Counted from the stretch's first letter, positions 36,326 through 45,417 are shown. The stretch is DNA of 47,500 bases from Symbiodinium natans (GCA_905221605.1 CAJNDS010002335.1:1254887-1302386), one strand, 5' to 3'. Notes: generated by a model not told the origin, from the sequence alone. Numbers and translations are program-made.

Positions 36326-36398
36326 TTTAGGGTTTAGGGTTTAGGGTTTAGGGTTTAGGGTTTAGGGTTTAGGGTTTAGGGTTTAGGGTTTAGGGCTC
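36326..36398 (+). repeat. TTTAGGG array
   Basis: About ten perfect units. Confidence 0.95.
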
Positions 36399-36467
36399 CT
36401 GGGGGGGGAGGGGTTTAGACATACAGGGTTTTCTAAGGTCCTCTTCAAAGGATGAGAGATACCACCA

Positions 36468-36624
36468 ACCCTAAACCCTAAACCCCTAAGCCGTACACCC
36501 TGAACCCTAAACCCTAAAGCCTGACCCCTAAACCCCTAAACCCCGAAACCCCTAAACCCCGAAACCCTAAACCCCTAAACCCTAAACCCCTAACCCCTAA
36601 ACCCCTAACCCCTACACCCTAAAA
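36468..36624 (-). repeat. CCCTAAA/CCCCTAAA array
   Basis: About 20 units, many with an extra C. Confidence 0.85.
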
Positions 36625-36640
36625 AGCGTAGGGAGGCCAG

Positions 36641-36692
36641 GCACCGAAGCAGTTCCACTTTCAAGCATCGTGGCGGCCACGCGGGGGCCAGA
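36641..36692 (+). CDS. Candidate exon with WRP
   Basis: AGGCCAG acceptor; one frame reads APKQFHFQASWRPRGGQK, with the WRP seen at 23,161 and 29,884. Another frame is also open and stops at TAG. Confidence 0.3.
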
Positions 36693-37157
36693 AATTAGGG
36701 TTTAGGGTTTAGGGTTTAGGGCTTAGGGTTTAGGGTGCTCCCTGGGTCACGGATGTGAGACCTCATCCATGGCAGGGGAGCATGCGACTGGCATCCTGCT
36801 AGCCCACCTTGAGGGGCCTTTCGAGGTCCTTCTTTGTTCATCTCGCAGTGGAGTAGGCTTTCAGAAGTTAAAGTTTAGGCCATATGGCTGATGTGCCCTG
36901 AATCCCCTAAACCTAAACCCTTAGCCCTTAAACCCTAAACCCTAAACCCTTTTCAAAGCGAAACCCGCTGAAATCTCGTGGCCTGCACCACCGCCCTCCT
37001 GTGGCTCAGAAAGCCGCAAAATTTGAAGCCGCCTTTGCTTGAACTGTTTAAGGACCCCACCCCCCCCCCCCCCCCCCCCCCCCGCCCCGGCGCCCGTCTC
37101 TTTGGGGTCCCCGAAGCTGTTCCTAAACCCCAAACCCCAGATCTTCCCAACTCTCTT

Positions 37158-37387
37158 ACTTAGTAGCTGAGTGAGTACACTTACACCTTTTGGGATACTA
37201 TAATCCCTGTGGAACTGAAAGTGTACACTTTTTTGGGTGGTGGTGGTGGTGGTGGTGGTGGTGGTGGTGGTGGTGGTGGTGGTGGTGGTGGTGGTGGTGG
37301 TGGTGGTGGTGGTGGTGGTGGTGGTGGTGGTGGTGGTGGTGGTGGTGGTGGTGGTGGTGGTGGTGCTTATGAACTCAGCAACTAAGT
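37158..37387. mobile_element. Palindromic element family C with a GGT expansion
   Basis: The same ends as the 12,744 copy, with about 45 GGT units (37,230-37,365) between GTACACTTTTTTGGG and GCTTATGAACTCAGC. Confidence 0.75.
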
Positions 37388-37498
37388 CCCAGCTCTCTTA
37401 GTTAAGGTGGCTTCGTCTCAACTCGAGACTCTCCAAGACGTAACTAGTTCTGGTTGTGGCCGCAAGGTGGGGGATATAAAGCCTTACGTAGCTAAGGC

Positions 37499-37867
37499 AT
37501 GCTGGAAGATCTGGGAATCAGCCCCGAAGCCGCTTCTGTGCACTTGCTGACGCAAGGTGATCGCGGGATGCGGCTGCTAAGGTCCCTACAGGTTCTGACA
37601 CGCGCTGCCCGCTTGCGGAGTGTCTCGTTTAGGAGTTATCTGGGTTTAGGGTTTAAGCCAAATGGGCTCAAGTTTCCAACATGGCTTAACGAAGAAACAT
37701 TCCTTGAAGCCATTGTCAGAACACCCCAGGGGTTTAGGGAAAGTTTAGGGTTTGGGGTTTTGGGACATAATTCAGCTTCTTTAAGGCAGATCTGGGCAAG
37801 CCTATGTCAAGAGACGTTCTGTCCGGCAAACGCTCGAGGGCACACACCCCTAAACCCTAAACCCTAA
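37499..37867 (+). CDS. 122-residue reading frame, unknown function
   Basis: Starts MLEDLGISPEAASVHLLTQG and continues GMRLLRSLQVLTRAARLRSV. It may start at Met 37,499 or at a GCTAAG acceptor. Residues near 50 (GLGFKPNG) come from two telomere-like units inside the frame; the last residues (PLNPKP) come from the CCCTAAA array, so the true end is about 37,845 or a splice site. Contains one ARxLR helix-like stretch and two cysteines. No family recognised. An overlapping frame (VASSQLETLQDVTSSGCGRK) competes upstream. Confidence 0.45.
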   Translation: MLEDLGISPEAASVHLLTQGDRGMRLLRSLQVLTRAARLRSVSFRSYLGLGFKPNGLKFPTWLNEETFLEAIVRTPQGFRESLGFGVLGHNSASLRQIWASLCQETFCPANARGHTPLNPKP

Positions 37868-37913
37868 ACCCTAAACCCTAAACCCTAAACCCTAAACCCT
37901 AAACCCTAAACCC
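37850..37913 (-). repeat. CCCTAAA array
   Basis: Nine perfect units. Confidence 0.95.
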
Positions 37914-37999
37914 ACAAAAAGTAACGACACTCCTCCATGCGACGGCAACGCTCCGCTTCAGACATCCCTGCAGATGGCTTGGCAAAAAGGCTTAGGGCT

Positions 38000-38066
38000 T
38001 AGGGCTTAGGGTTTAGGGTTTAGGGTTTAGGGTTTAGGGTTTAGGGTTTAGGGTTTAGGGTTTAGG
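38000..38066 (+). repeat. TTTAGGG array
   Basis: Nine or ten units. Confidence 0.95.
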
Positions 38067-38144
38067 GTGCTTTCTCACCCTAAACCCCAAGCCCTAAACG
38101 GGAAGCTCGAGGTTAAGGAGACCGCTCACCCTGAACCCTAAAGG

Positions 38145-38183
38145 TGTAGGGCTTCCTTTATTTGTAATAAAGGAAGCCCTACA
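38145..38183. other. Perfect 18-bp hairpin
   Basis: TGTAGGGCTTCCTTTATT, a TGT loop, then the exact inverse complement, which contains AATAAA. Confidence 0.8.
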
Positions 38184-38473
38184 TAGGCTTCGGTAGGCCC
38201 CGAAACCCTACTCCCTGAACCCTGAACTTATAAGCCCTGCTCCTTAGGCGCCGGTCAGTGTAACCACCGCGCTTGCGCCCCGGTAGAGGTTACAATGAGG
38301 AAGCCAGACACTATCCACGGTCGGCGCGTGCGCTTTCGTTAGGGAGGGGTAAAACCACAGCGAGCCACAACCCCTCAGCCCATACGCCCTAAACCTTAAC
38401 CCTCTCCCCCCTAAACCTTAACCCTCTCTCCCCAAGGAATCCGGGAGAAAGGTTCAGCGAAACCCCGCTGCAG

Positions 38474-38559
38474 GACGAGTACAGCAGCTACTGCTGGGAC
38501 CCAGCATGGGGTAGCTGCCCCCTCTTCTGCAACAGCCTCCGGCCCGCCAGAGCTTTTAG
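38474..38559 (+). CDS. Cys module exon (AWGSCP)
   Basis: GCTGCAG acceptor, phase-0 GAC start, donor TTAG|GTTCGG. Reads DEYSSYCWDPAWGSCPLFCN then SLRPARAF. AWGSCP is identical in the 46,423 exon at the same distance from a [YW]C. Confidence 0.55.
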
Positions 38560-38618
38560 GTTCGGGGCGTCAGGGCTCTAAGGTTTCAGGGTGTAGGATT
38601 TATGGAATAGTGTTGCCA

Positions 38619-38789
38619 ATGACGGAGGCGACACACCTATCAGTTCATGAATCTTGTGGTGCTTCTGGCACAAACAGGTTGGAAACAGTACGAGACCGTC
38701 ACGAGAGGGAGAGACGGGCACTCAAGGAGCGAAGACGAAAAGCACGATTGAACCAGCTCAGAAGGCAACCGACTGACCAGTCCTGTTGA
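38619..38789 (+). CDS. Basic C-terminal exon or small gene
   Basis: ATG at 38,619, TGA at 38,787. Reads MTEATHLSVHESCGASGTNR, LETVRDRHERERRALKERRR, KARLNQLRRQPTDQSC. The Arg/Glu-rich end resembles the C-terminus of the frame ending at 20,613. The start is not certain; it may be an exon. Confidence 0.45.
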   Translation: MTEATHLSVHESCGASGTNRLETVRDRHERERRALKERRRKARLNQLRRQPTDQSC

Positions 38790-39137
38790 TTAAAGTTTCT
38801 AGGCTTCTCCTTCTGTAGTTTCACGAGTAGCCTCGAGTGAGTGTGAGAGAGAGAGAGTGTGTGTGTGTGTTCAGGGCGTTGACAGCTTCAAGGGTTGTGG
38901 GGTTTAGGGTCTCGCGCGGGGTTTGGGGCCTTAAGGCCTTAGTTTAGGGTCTGGGTGTTCGTATTTAGGGTACACCTCACACTACCTATATAAGCAGCCC
39001 CTACATTACTCCCAAGATACCTGGTCTCTTTTAGAGAGCTGACCAAGAGTACGATCTCCGGTGGGCGTTTAAGGAGTAGCGTCAGGAGGCATGAGGTTCT
39101 AGGATGCCCAGCAGTTGCCTGTTTTCTCTTTTGGCAG

Positions 39138-39161
39138 GCTGATCCCTTAAAGGCCCCATGA
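39138..39161 (+). CDS. Short terminal exon
   Basis: Strong acceptor CCTGTTTTCTCTTTTGGCAG; reads ADPLKAP and TGA. Confidence 0.35.
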   Translation, partial: ADPLKAP

Positions 39162-39336
39162 CATAACCCATAACCCTAAACCCTAAACCCTAACCCCTAA
39201 CCCCTAAACCCTAAACCCTAAACCCTAAACCCAAGAAAGTGGCATCCATGGCATTCTTTGGCTTCCCTGTGCCCGGAAGCACCTGCTAACATCTAATTTG
39301 GGGACTACCTGGCTTCCAATGTTTTTTCCCCATAAG

Positions 39337-39375
39337 AAGCCCTACAAGGGTTTCAACGTGCCTGTTAAGAAGTAG
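39337..39375 (+). CDS. Short terminal exon
   Basis: Acceptor GTTTTTTCCCCATAAG; reads KPYKGFNVPVKK and TAG. Upstream another frame reads KVASMAFFGFPVPGSTC to TAA. Confidence 0.35.
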   Translation, partial: KPYKGFNVPVKK

Positions 39376-39426
39376 TTTTTGAACCCTAAACCCTATAAAC
39401 CCTAAACCCTAAACCCAGAAGCCAAG

Positions 39427-39490
39427 GTACCGAGACATACTGCCACAGCTACGGCTTCGACGCGTGCTTTGGCTGCCTGAACCCACCTGG
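39427..39490 (+). CDS. Cys module exon
   Basis: AGCCAAG acceptor, G|GT start. Reads GTETYCHSYGFDACFGCLNP. Three cysteines; the frame meets TGA at about 39,498, so the exon ends earlier or there. Confidence 0.5.
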
Positions 39491-39519
39491 GCCCTGAGGT
39501 TTTTTCTAGGCTTAGGGAA

Positions 39520-39642
39520 CCCTAAGCCCCAAACCCTAAACTCTAGCCCCAAACCCTAGCCCTAAACCCTAAACCCTAAACCCGAAACCCTAAACCCTAA
39601 ACCCTAAGCCCTAGCCCTAAACCCTAAACCCTAAACCGCAAA
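39520..39642 (-). repeat. CCCTAAA array, degenerate
   Basis: About 16 units with CCCTAGC and CCCGAAA variants. Confidence 0.85.
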
Positions 39643-39646
39643 CCAG

Positions 39647-39700
39647 GTTCAGGGGTTCTTTGGACTTCGCGATGCTCAGGGTCGGCCGGGCTATGGGGAG
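39647..39700 (+). CDS. 18-codon exon
   Basis: AAACCAG acceptor, GAG|GTTTCC donor, phase 0 both ends. Reads VQGFFGLRDAQGRPGYGE. Confidence 0.4.
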
Positions 39701-40100
39701 GTTTCCCCCACCAAAAGAGGGGGTCCGGGTAGGGTTCAGGGTTTAGTGTTTAGGGTTTAGGGTTTAGGGTTTAGGGGTTTAAGGGTTTTAGGGTTTTAGG
39801 GTTTTAGGGTTGTAGGGTTTTAGGGTGTTAGGGTTTTAGGGTGTCAGGGTTTAGGTGCGGGCGCCCAAGGACTGGTGAATACAACTATTCGGCCATGGCC
39901 TCAGGGGAGTCCATGGTTTCGAGTTCCACAAACAAGTGGTTTAAGGGTAAAGGTTCCCTAAAGGTCTGAACCCTAAACCCCAAACCCCAAACCCCAAACC
40001 CTAAGCCCTAAACCCTAAACCCTAAACCGTTGTAACCAAACCCAAAGCCCTAAACGGGTTTAGAGTTTAGGGCCGAGCCCCCAAAACCCTGCGGGGTCTA

Positions 40101-40335
40101 CGGGGAGGTTCATAGGTACGTATAACCCCAAATAAAAGTGTTTAGGAATTAGGGTGTAGGGTTTAGGGTTTAGGGTTTAGGGTTGGTTTATGGGTTTTTT
40201 AGGTAGGAGTTTTTGGGTTTAGGGTTTAGGGTTCAGGGTTTAGTGTACTTATAAACCCCCTAAGTCGTCTTAGTCGGTTAGCAGTAGGCTTATAATTGGG
40301 GTGATTATAAGCCCCCCCATGAACCTCCAAGTACG
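40101..40335. mobile_element. Family A variant element split by a telomeric insert
   Basis: The left arm (GGTTCATAGGTACGTATAAC) ends at GTGT 40,138-40,141. About 100 bp of TTTAGGG-like sequence follows, then GTGT at 40,243-40,246 and ACTTATAAACCCCC, the normal continuation. Confidence 0.7.
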
Positions 40336-40449
40336 GTGGGTCTCTTTCTTTCGGCCATACCTCCAAGTAGCCCTAAACCCTAAACCCTAAACCCAAAAAA
40401 TCAGTTTTAGGGTTTTTCGGGTTTCAGGTTTAGGGAATGTACGGTGTAG

Positions 40450-40494
40450 AAGTATCCCTGGACCTTCCCATAATGGCTCGCTCCATCAGGAAAG
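40450..40494 (+). CDS. Symmetric phase-1 exon, 45 nt
   Basis: GGTGTAG acceptor, donor AAAG|GTAGAA. Reads VSLDLPIMARSIRK. Confidence 0.4.
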
Positions 40495-40801
40495 GTAGAA
40501 CCTCGAAAAGAGAAATCTGACTGTGTTGTAGGGTTTAGGGTTTAGGGGTTTAGGGTTTAGGGTTTAGGGTTTAGGGTTCAGGGTTTAGGGTTTAGGGTTT
40601 AGGGAGTAGGTTAAGGGGTTCGGGGTTAGGGGTTTAGGGGTTTACTCCCTAGTTCAGCCGTGTCGGAAGATCTGGCTATTGAGAAGTGACATGGCGGAGC
40701 AGCTGAAGCTTCCAAAGCGAGAGGATTCCCCTAGTGTCGGAAACCACTATCCCTAAACCCTAAACCCTAAACCCCTACATTCAGCCCATAGCCTTCCACA
40801 G

Positions 40802-40877
40802 GACTACCAGGAGTTTTGTGCGCCGAGTGCCACTGGCTGCCCCTGCAATGCGCAGCCAGGGGCCTGGACTCTGCGGG
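40802..40877 (+). CDS. Cys module exon (GCPC)
   Basis: CTTCCACAG acceptor, phase-0 GAC start, donor GGG|GTGTTT. Reads DYQEFCAPSATGCPCNAQPG then AWTLR. The best single example of the module: FCAPSATGCPC against FCSPSSSGCAC (19,510) and YCAPTHIGC (21,608), and GCPCN-x-Q against 26,934. Confidence 0.6.
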
Positions 40878-41084
40878 GTGTTTGGGGTTTAGGGCTTGGG
40901 GTTTTGGGTTTAGGCTGTAGGGTCTAGGGTCTAGGGGTTGGAGCTTGGGGCTTTTGGCTTAGGGCTTGGGGCTTAGGGCTTAGGGCTTAGGGCTTGTTTT
41001 AGAGTTTTTAGGTTCGGAATCTCCTGGCCCTGCCGCTCGCGGGTTACGTGCTGGAGCAGAGGGCGCCTGGCTTTAGCGTCACAG

Positions 41085-41166
41085 GCTAGGGTTTAGGGTT
41101 CAGGGTTTAGGGTTTGGGGTTTGGGGTTTGGGGTTTGGGGTTTGGGGTTTAGGGTTTAGGGTTTAG
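41085..41166 (+). repeat. TTTAGGG/TTTGGGG array
   Basis: About 11 units, five of them TTTGGGG in a row. Confidence 0.9.
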
Positions 41167-41226
41167 GCTAAGGTGTAACGGGTGTAGAGTGGACTTATAG
41201 TGCATCTAGTTGCCCCGATCTTGCAG

Positions 41227-41275
41227 GAATAAAAGCGAAAAAGACCTCACAACCTCTTTTTTCCATGTTTCATAG
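41227..41275 (+). CDS. Terminal exon candidate
   Basis: GATCTTGCAG acceptor; reads NKSEKDLTTSFFHVS and TAG. Confidence 0.35.
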
Positions 41276-41284
41276 GGAACTAAG

Positions 41285-41400
41285 AACCCTAAACCCAAAA
41301 CCCCAAACCCACACCCCAAACCCAAAACCCCAAACCCCAAACCCCAAACCCCAAACCCCAAACCCGAAACCCTATAAACCCTAAACCCTAAACCCTAAAC
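41285..41400 (-). repeat. CCCTAAA/CCCCAAA array
   Basis: About 16 units, mostly CCCCAAA, the complement of the TTTGGGG block at 41,085. The two lie about 120 bp apart in inverted orientation. Confidence 0.85.
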
Positions 41401-41468
41401 GTCGCGGTTGGACTACCCCCGTTGTGCCTCCCTCTTTTGAGGCCGTTGCTACCTGCACCTTAAACCAT

Positions 41469-41610
41469 ACTTGAAGGTTAAGGGTACGCATTAACCAATA
41501 TAACCGTACTTATAACCAAACTTAGAAACAGAGTAGGGCACTTAAGGGGCTTATAAATGGGTGGTAAGTGCAGTGATAATCGGTGAATAAGTACCCTGAA
41601 CCTCCAAGTA
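41469..41610. mobile_element. Palindromic element family A, copy 7
   Basis: ACTTGAAGGTTAAGGGTACG to AAGTACCCTGAACCTCCAAG. Followed after about 20 bp by the 41,633 exon. Confidence 0.65.
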
Positions 41611-41632
41611 AGCCCTAAATCTGCCAGAACAG

Positions 41633-41685
41633 GTGGGAGCAGAAGTGCACAGACCAGTGGGGTGCGCGAGCCCAGCTTCTGTGTG
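41633..41685 (+). CDS. Cys module exon
   Basis: GAACAG acceptor, donor TGTG|GTTTGG. Reads WEQKCTDQWGARAQLLC. KC-x(3)-W resembles EIKCQ-VW at 29,884 and CEDW at 27,607. Confidence 0.45.
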
Positions 41686-41699
41686 GTTTGGGGAGGTCG

Positions 41700-42280
41700 T
41701 GATTTCAGGTGTAGGTCTTAGAAGGTTCTTAGGGATGACGGTTTGGGATTTGATGCTCAGGGTTTGAGGGTTTCAGAGGCGAAATTTAGGGGTTGTTGGG
41801 TATAAGGCCGTCTTCTCAAACTAGGTGCAGATTTGATATAAGGTTTTTGTCATGGGCGACCATGCAAAAGATGATTTTTGTAGACGAACCCCTCAAACCC
41901 TGAAGTCCCCCGTTGTCTAACTCCCTACAATTCCTAGATCCTCTGCCTTAAGCCCCGAAACATTTAAAAACTTAAACTCATAAGAAGATGGGGGGGGGGA
42001 GGCTTTCAAGGGGTTTCTTCAGGGTTTGAATGGTAGGACCCGCAGAAGGCCGCTTGTTAACTGATTCAGTGCCACTTCGCAGATCCATGGCGTAACCTCC
42101 AGCCCATTCGAAAACTAAGCCCAACAGTCCGTTTAGCTCCTTCCCATCTCGTTCACGGCAGCTACCAAGTCAGTCCCTTCTATTGTCGCGGTTCCACTCT
42201 GATGCGAAGCCTTCTGTTTACCCCTAAGAAGGGACCAGGGAGAAATTTCTTTGGGCAACTGCCCGCCTAAGGGCCTAAAA
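41700..42280. other. No firm gene
   Basis: Few telomeric units, several short open frames, no exon with two good splice sites. Confidence 0.35.
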
Positions 42281-42334
42281 AAACCCTAAACCCTAAACCC
42301 TAAACCCTAAACCCTAAACCCTAAACCCTAAACC
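42281..42334 (-). repeat. CCCTAAA array
   Basis: Eight units. Confidence 0.9.
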
Positions 42335-42678
42335 GGAACTTCACCCTTGAGCCCGGTGCCCCTTGAGAAGCCCAACACTACACCGAAGGCCAGGACTTCA
42401 ACTCAACGTTCTTGGTTCCCGGACACTCCAATTCGGCACCCTGAAAGCATCCTACGCTAAACCCTACACCCTAAACCCTAAACCCTAAGTGAGATTTGCG
42501 GAGTCGTTGCTAGTCCCTTACAGCATCCTAGGGGGTCATTCCCAGCTACGATAGCCCTTGTGACAGCCCCTGAAGTCATACTCGAGATCCTCATCATGAC
42601 TTAAAGGGTCCTAAACCCTAAACCCTAAACCCTGGTCTTCATAAAGGAAAGGGTTTTGGGGTCTCAGGCCTCATGCTG

Positions 42679-42714
42679 AGCGCACCACCAGAGTACTCAG
42701 TGAGGTTACAGCTG
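42679..42714 (+). CDS. Candidate exon
   Basis: GTCTCAG acceptor; one frame reads PHAERTTRVLSE to a GAG|GTTACA donor and stays open beyond (VTAGASPSPTAAPSPVLTT). An ATG frame overlaps (MLSAPPEYSVRLQLVP). Confidence 0.3.
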
Positions 42715-42791
42715 GTGCCAGTCCAAGTCCTACAGCTGCCCCCTCACCTGTGCTGACGACGAGCAGGCTGCTCATCAGTTTTGGGGGGGTG

Positions 42792-42843
42792 GTTTAGGGT
42801 TTAGGGTTTAGGGTTTAGGGTTTAGGGTTTAGGGTTTAGGGTT
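42792..42843 (+). repeat. TTTAGGG array
   Basis: Seven perfect units. Confidence 0.9.
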
Positions 42844-42849
42844 CGGTGC

Positions 42850-43208
42850 CCTAAGCCCTAACAACTGAACCCGAACCCAGGTAGATGCCGCCGCTGTTGT
42901 GGCTTTAGGGGTGCAGGGCTTCAAAGCGTGCAGGGCTTTTCGGGGGTTAGTTTTTGTTTGGGTGGTGGGGCGGGAGGTTTTATGTACGTAGGAAGTCTTG
43001 TCGTAAGTATTTAGGGTTTAGGGTTTAGGGTGGTGCACCTTGTGAAACCGTAAAGCATCTGCAAGCCGCAAACCCTAAACCCTAGCTGTTGTGCAAACCC
43101 CAAAGCAGGTGCAAACCCCAAACCCTAAACCCTAAACCCTTCTTTGTGGCTTGGGGGGAGGGGGGGCGGGGTGTCAAGAAGGAGCTGCTCTTGAAGGGTT
43201 CATAATAT
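42850..43208. other. No gene seen
   Basis: Scattered short telomeric units in both orientations and a G-rich run. Confidence 0.4.
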
Positions 43209-43372
43209 ACTTGGAGGTTCAGGGTTTAGGGTTTGGGGTTCAGGGTACTTATTAGCCAACTATGACTGTACGTATAACCTAAACAATAACTATATTAGGG
43301 CACTTAAGTGGCTTACAAGCGGGTGATAAGTACAGTTATACTTGGTTAACAGGTACCCTGAACCTCCGAGTA
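43209..43372. mobile_element. Palindromic element family A, copy 8, with telomere-like insert
   Basis: ACTTGGAGGTTCAGGG is followed by TTTAGGGTTTGG and a second GGTTCAGGG before the normal TACTTATTAGCC. The right end is GGTACCCTGAACCTCCGAG. Confidence 0.65.
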
Positions 43373-43652
43373 GGGGTTGGAATAACTACTCATAGTATCC
43401 CCTTATGATCCCTTTATGAGTATGCTATAATAACCCCCCAAAACCCTATTCTAATATTTCAGGCCCCTATATTCGACGTAACTTGGTTGTCATGCAGTTG
43501 GGTTCCTGGTTTATAGGGTTTAGGGATGTTTAGGGTTTAGGGTCTATAGGTTAACGGCTTGAGCTCTCGCGCCCTCACCGTCTACATCCGAACTCTAAAA
43601 CCCCCTCTGAACCTGAAACCCTAAAGCCTAACCCTAAAAACCCCACTTTCAG

Positions 43653-43695
43653 GACTGCTACATGACTCCCTTCGGGAGCGATGGCCTTTCTCCGA
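43653..43695 (+). CDS. Cys exon with GAC start
   Basis: CCCACTTTCAG acceptor, donor CCGA|GTGGGA. Reads DCYMTPFGSDGLSP. Confidence 0.45.
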
Positions 43696-43992
43696 GTGGG
43701 AGGGGGGGTTTAGGGTATAGGGTTTAGGGTTTAGAGCATGTGGCTTAGAGTTTCTAAGTTTGAGATGATGGGCAGTGAACCTCGCACCCCCGAAATCCCA
43801 CACCCTAAGCCCTCTGTAAAATCTAAGCCCTAAACCCTAATATGAACCCTAAGCCCTTAACAAGACATGAACTTGAATTCCCCTTCTACTAAACCCGAAG
43901 CTCCCAGCCCTTGACCCCGAAAAATCAATTAAACCCTAAACCCTAAACCCCAAACCCCAGACCCTTCTCGAAGCTCGCTGCCCCCCGACCAG

Positions 43993-44031
43993 TGCTGTTT
44001 CGAAGCTCATCTGCCCGAACGGCTGTATATG
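43993..44031 (+). CDS. Cys exon with GTGAGC donor
   Basis: CGACCAG acceptor, donor ATG|GTGAGC. The frame with the module look reads AVSKLICPNGCI; another (CCFEAHLPERLYM) is also open. Confidence 0.4.
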
Positions 44032-44146
44032 GTGAGCAGTCTGGTTTGTGATTGGGAGACCCAGGGTTTAGGGTTTAGGGTTTTAGGGTTTAATTAGGGT
44101 TTAGGGTTTAGGCAGCTTCAGGGGGCTCTCACCTTAGGCCTGCCAG

Positions 44147-44218
44147 ACTGGAGCCTCTCGCACAACCAGACGTGTCACCCCATCGATCAGCGCGGCCCAC
44201 AGCTGCCCACGAAACAGA
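44147..44218 (+). CDS. Symmetric phase-1 Cys module exon
   Basis: TGCCAG acceptor, donor CAGA|GTAGGC. Reads DWSLSHNQTCHPIDQRGPQL then PTKQ. DW-x(6)-TC-x(3)-D matches the 25,953 exon (DW-x(7)-TC-x(3)-D). Confidence 0.5.
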
Positions 44219-44412
44219 GTAGGCCTTTATTTTAATATGGGCTTTGAGTAGGGTTCTGTGTCATAGGGGCATGTATTCGGGGTTCTTAGCAGGTCATGTA
44301 GGGGCTATGTTCAGGTATAAGGGTAACAGATAAAGAGGCCACTGGCCGTTATAGCCCTTATTCCCTTGATAAGCCAGTAAACCCAACAAAGCGTACCCTT
44401 TTTTGTTCCTAG

Positions 44413-44511
44413 GTGACTCTTGAGCATAGCCAAAGAGACCCACGCCCTAAGCCAAAGCCACGTGCAAGAAGTCTTGCAGCATTGATGAGGGCCCTGAACC
44501 CTGAACCCTGA
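44413..44511 (+). CDS. Terminal exon with strong acceptor
   Basis: CCTTTTTTGTTCCTAG acceptor; reads VTLEHSQRDPRPKPKPRARS then LAALMRALNPEP and TGA. The final residues come from telomere-like sequence. Confidence 0.45.
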   Translation: MTLEHSQRDPRPKPKPRARSLAALMRALNPEP

Positions 44512-44884
44512 AGCTCTAAACCCTGAACCCTGAAGCCCTAAACCCTAAACCACAACAAGAAACCTTTGGACTTCTGGCAGCCGCGCGTGCCTCCGGACTC
44601 CCCCCCCCCCCCAGCGACCCACTCTTCTCCCTTATTGGGTTGAAGTAGACCCTCGGGATATGTTCTCTTTTCCCATATTGGGTTTAAGAGGATCACACAA
44701 AGGAATATGTTTTGCAGAGTATTCGAGGGCCAACCTTTGAGAGACGTGGTTCTTGGATGGTACATGCATTGATGGTATTTCAGATAGTGCTCGAGCGTCT
44801 GAGCCCAAAAGGGGTATCCCAAAAGGGGTATCCCAAAATTTCGCTGACAAACCTAAACCCGCAATGCTTGTCGTTGACTCAGCC

Positions 44885-44960
44885 TCATCGCGGCATGATT
44901 GAATGCAGATGCCCCCAGACCAGCCGTTCGGGGAGTCGGCTTCGTGGTGTTTCATTTTGC
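44885..44960 (-). CDS. Terminal exon of a minus-strand gene
   Basis: On minus: acceptor CCAACGTCCTCCAG, then QNETPRSRLPERLVWGHLHS and IMPR to TGA. The first base completes the Arg codon left by the exon at 45,069-45,147. Not recognised. Confidence 0.55.
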
Positions 44961-45068
44961 CTGGAGGACGTTGGAACAACAACCTTATCACGGGATGCAT
45001 AAACTAAAGATCTGACCGCACGCGCACGCATACAGCCAAGGCGACCCACAAACATTTGCCGTACATAC

Positions 45069-45147
45069 CTCAGAATCTCTGCACGTTGACCACGTGTAAG
45101 CTCAGAGCTGAAACTGGAGCCCAACGACTCCACCCGACTGATGCAAC
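45069..45147 (-). CDS. Exon of a minus-strand gene
   Basis: On minus: acceptor GGTTTTTTGGGTTCCAG, donor AGG|GTATGT read as AG|GTATGT. It reads CISRVESLGSSFSSELTRGQ then RAEIL. The intron (44,961-45,068, 108 nt) has no telomeric repeat. A further upstream exon may lie at 45,215-45,290 (PCMGRPALLLV, phase 1 donor G|GTCGGG), in matching phase. Confidence 0.55.
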
Positions 45148-45417
45148 CTGGAACCCAAAAAACCTACACCCCAACGGGCCAGCCTTGCGAAAGGTCCTGC
45201 CCTTGCCACCCGACCTACGAGCAACAGTGCCGGGCGACCCATACACGGTGTCAGCGCGTCAGGATTCGGAGTTTATGAACCAGGGTTTTGGGCTTAGGGT
45301 ATATACGTTTAGGGTTTGTGGGTTCAGAGGCATTTGAGGGACTTGCCAAAGAGGTGTGTGTTGAAGTCTACATGGGCTGAGCACTGCATGAAGCCTGGCA
45401 CATCAGAAAGCCTGGTC

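Noticed and set aside
37190-37372. Open frame with about 45 consecutive Trp
   Set aside because: It is the translation of a GGT microsatellite inside element C.
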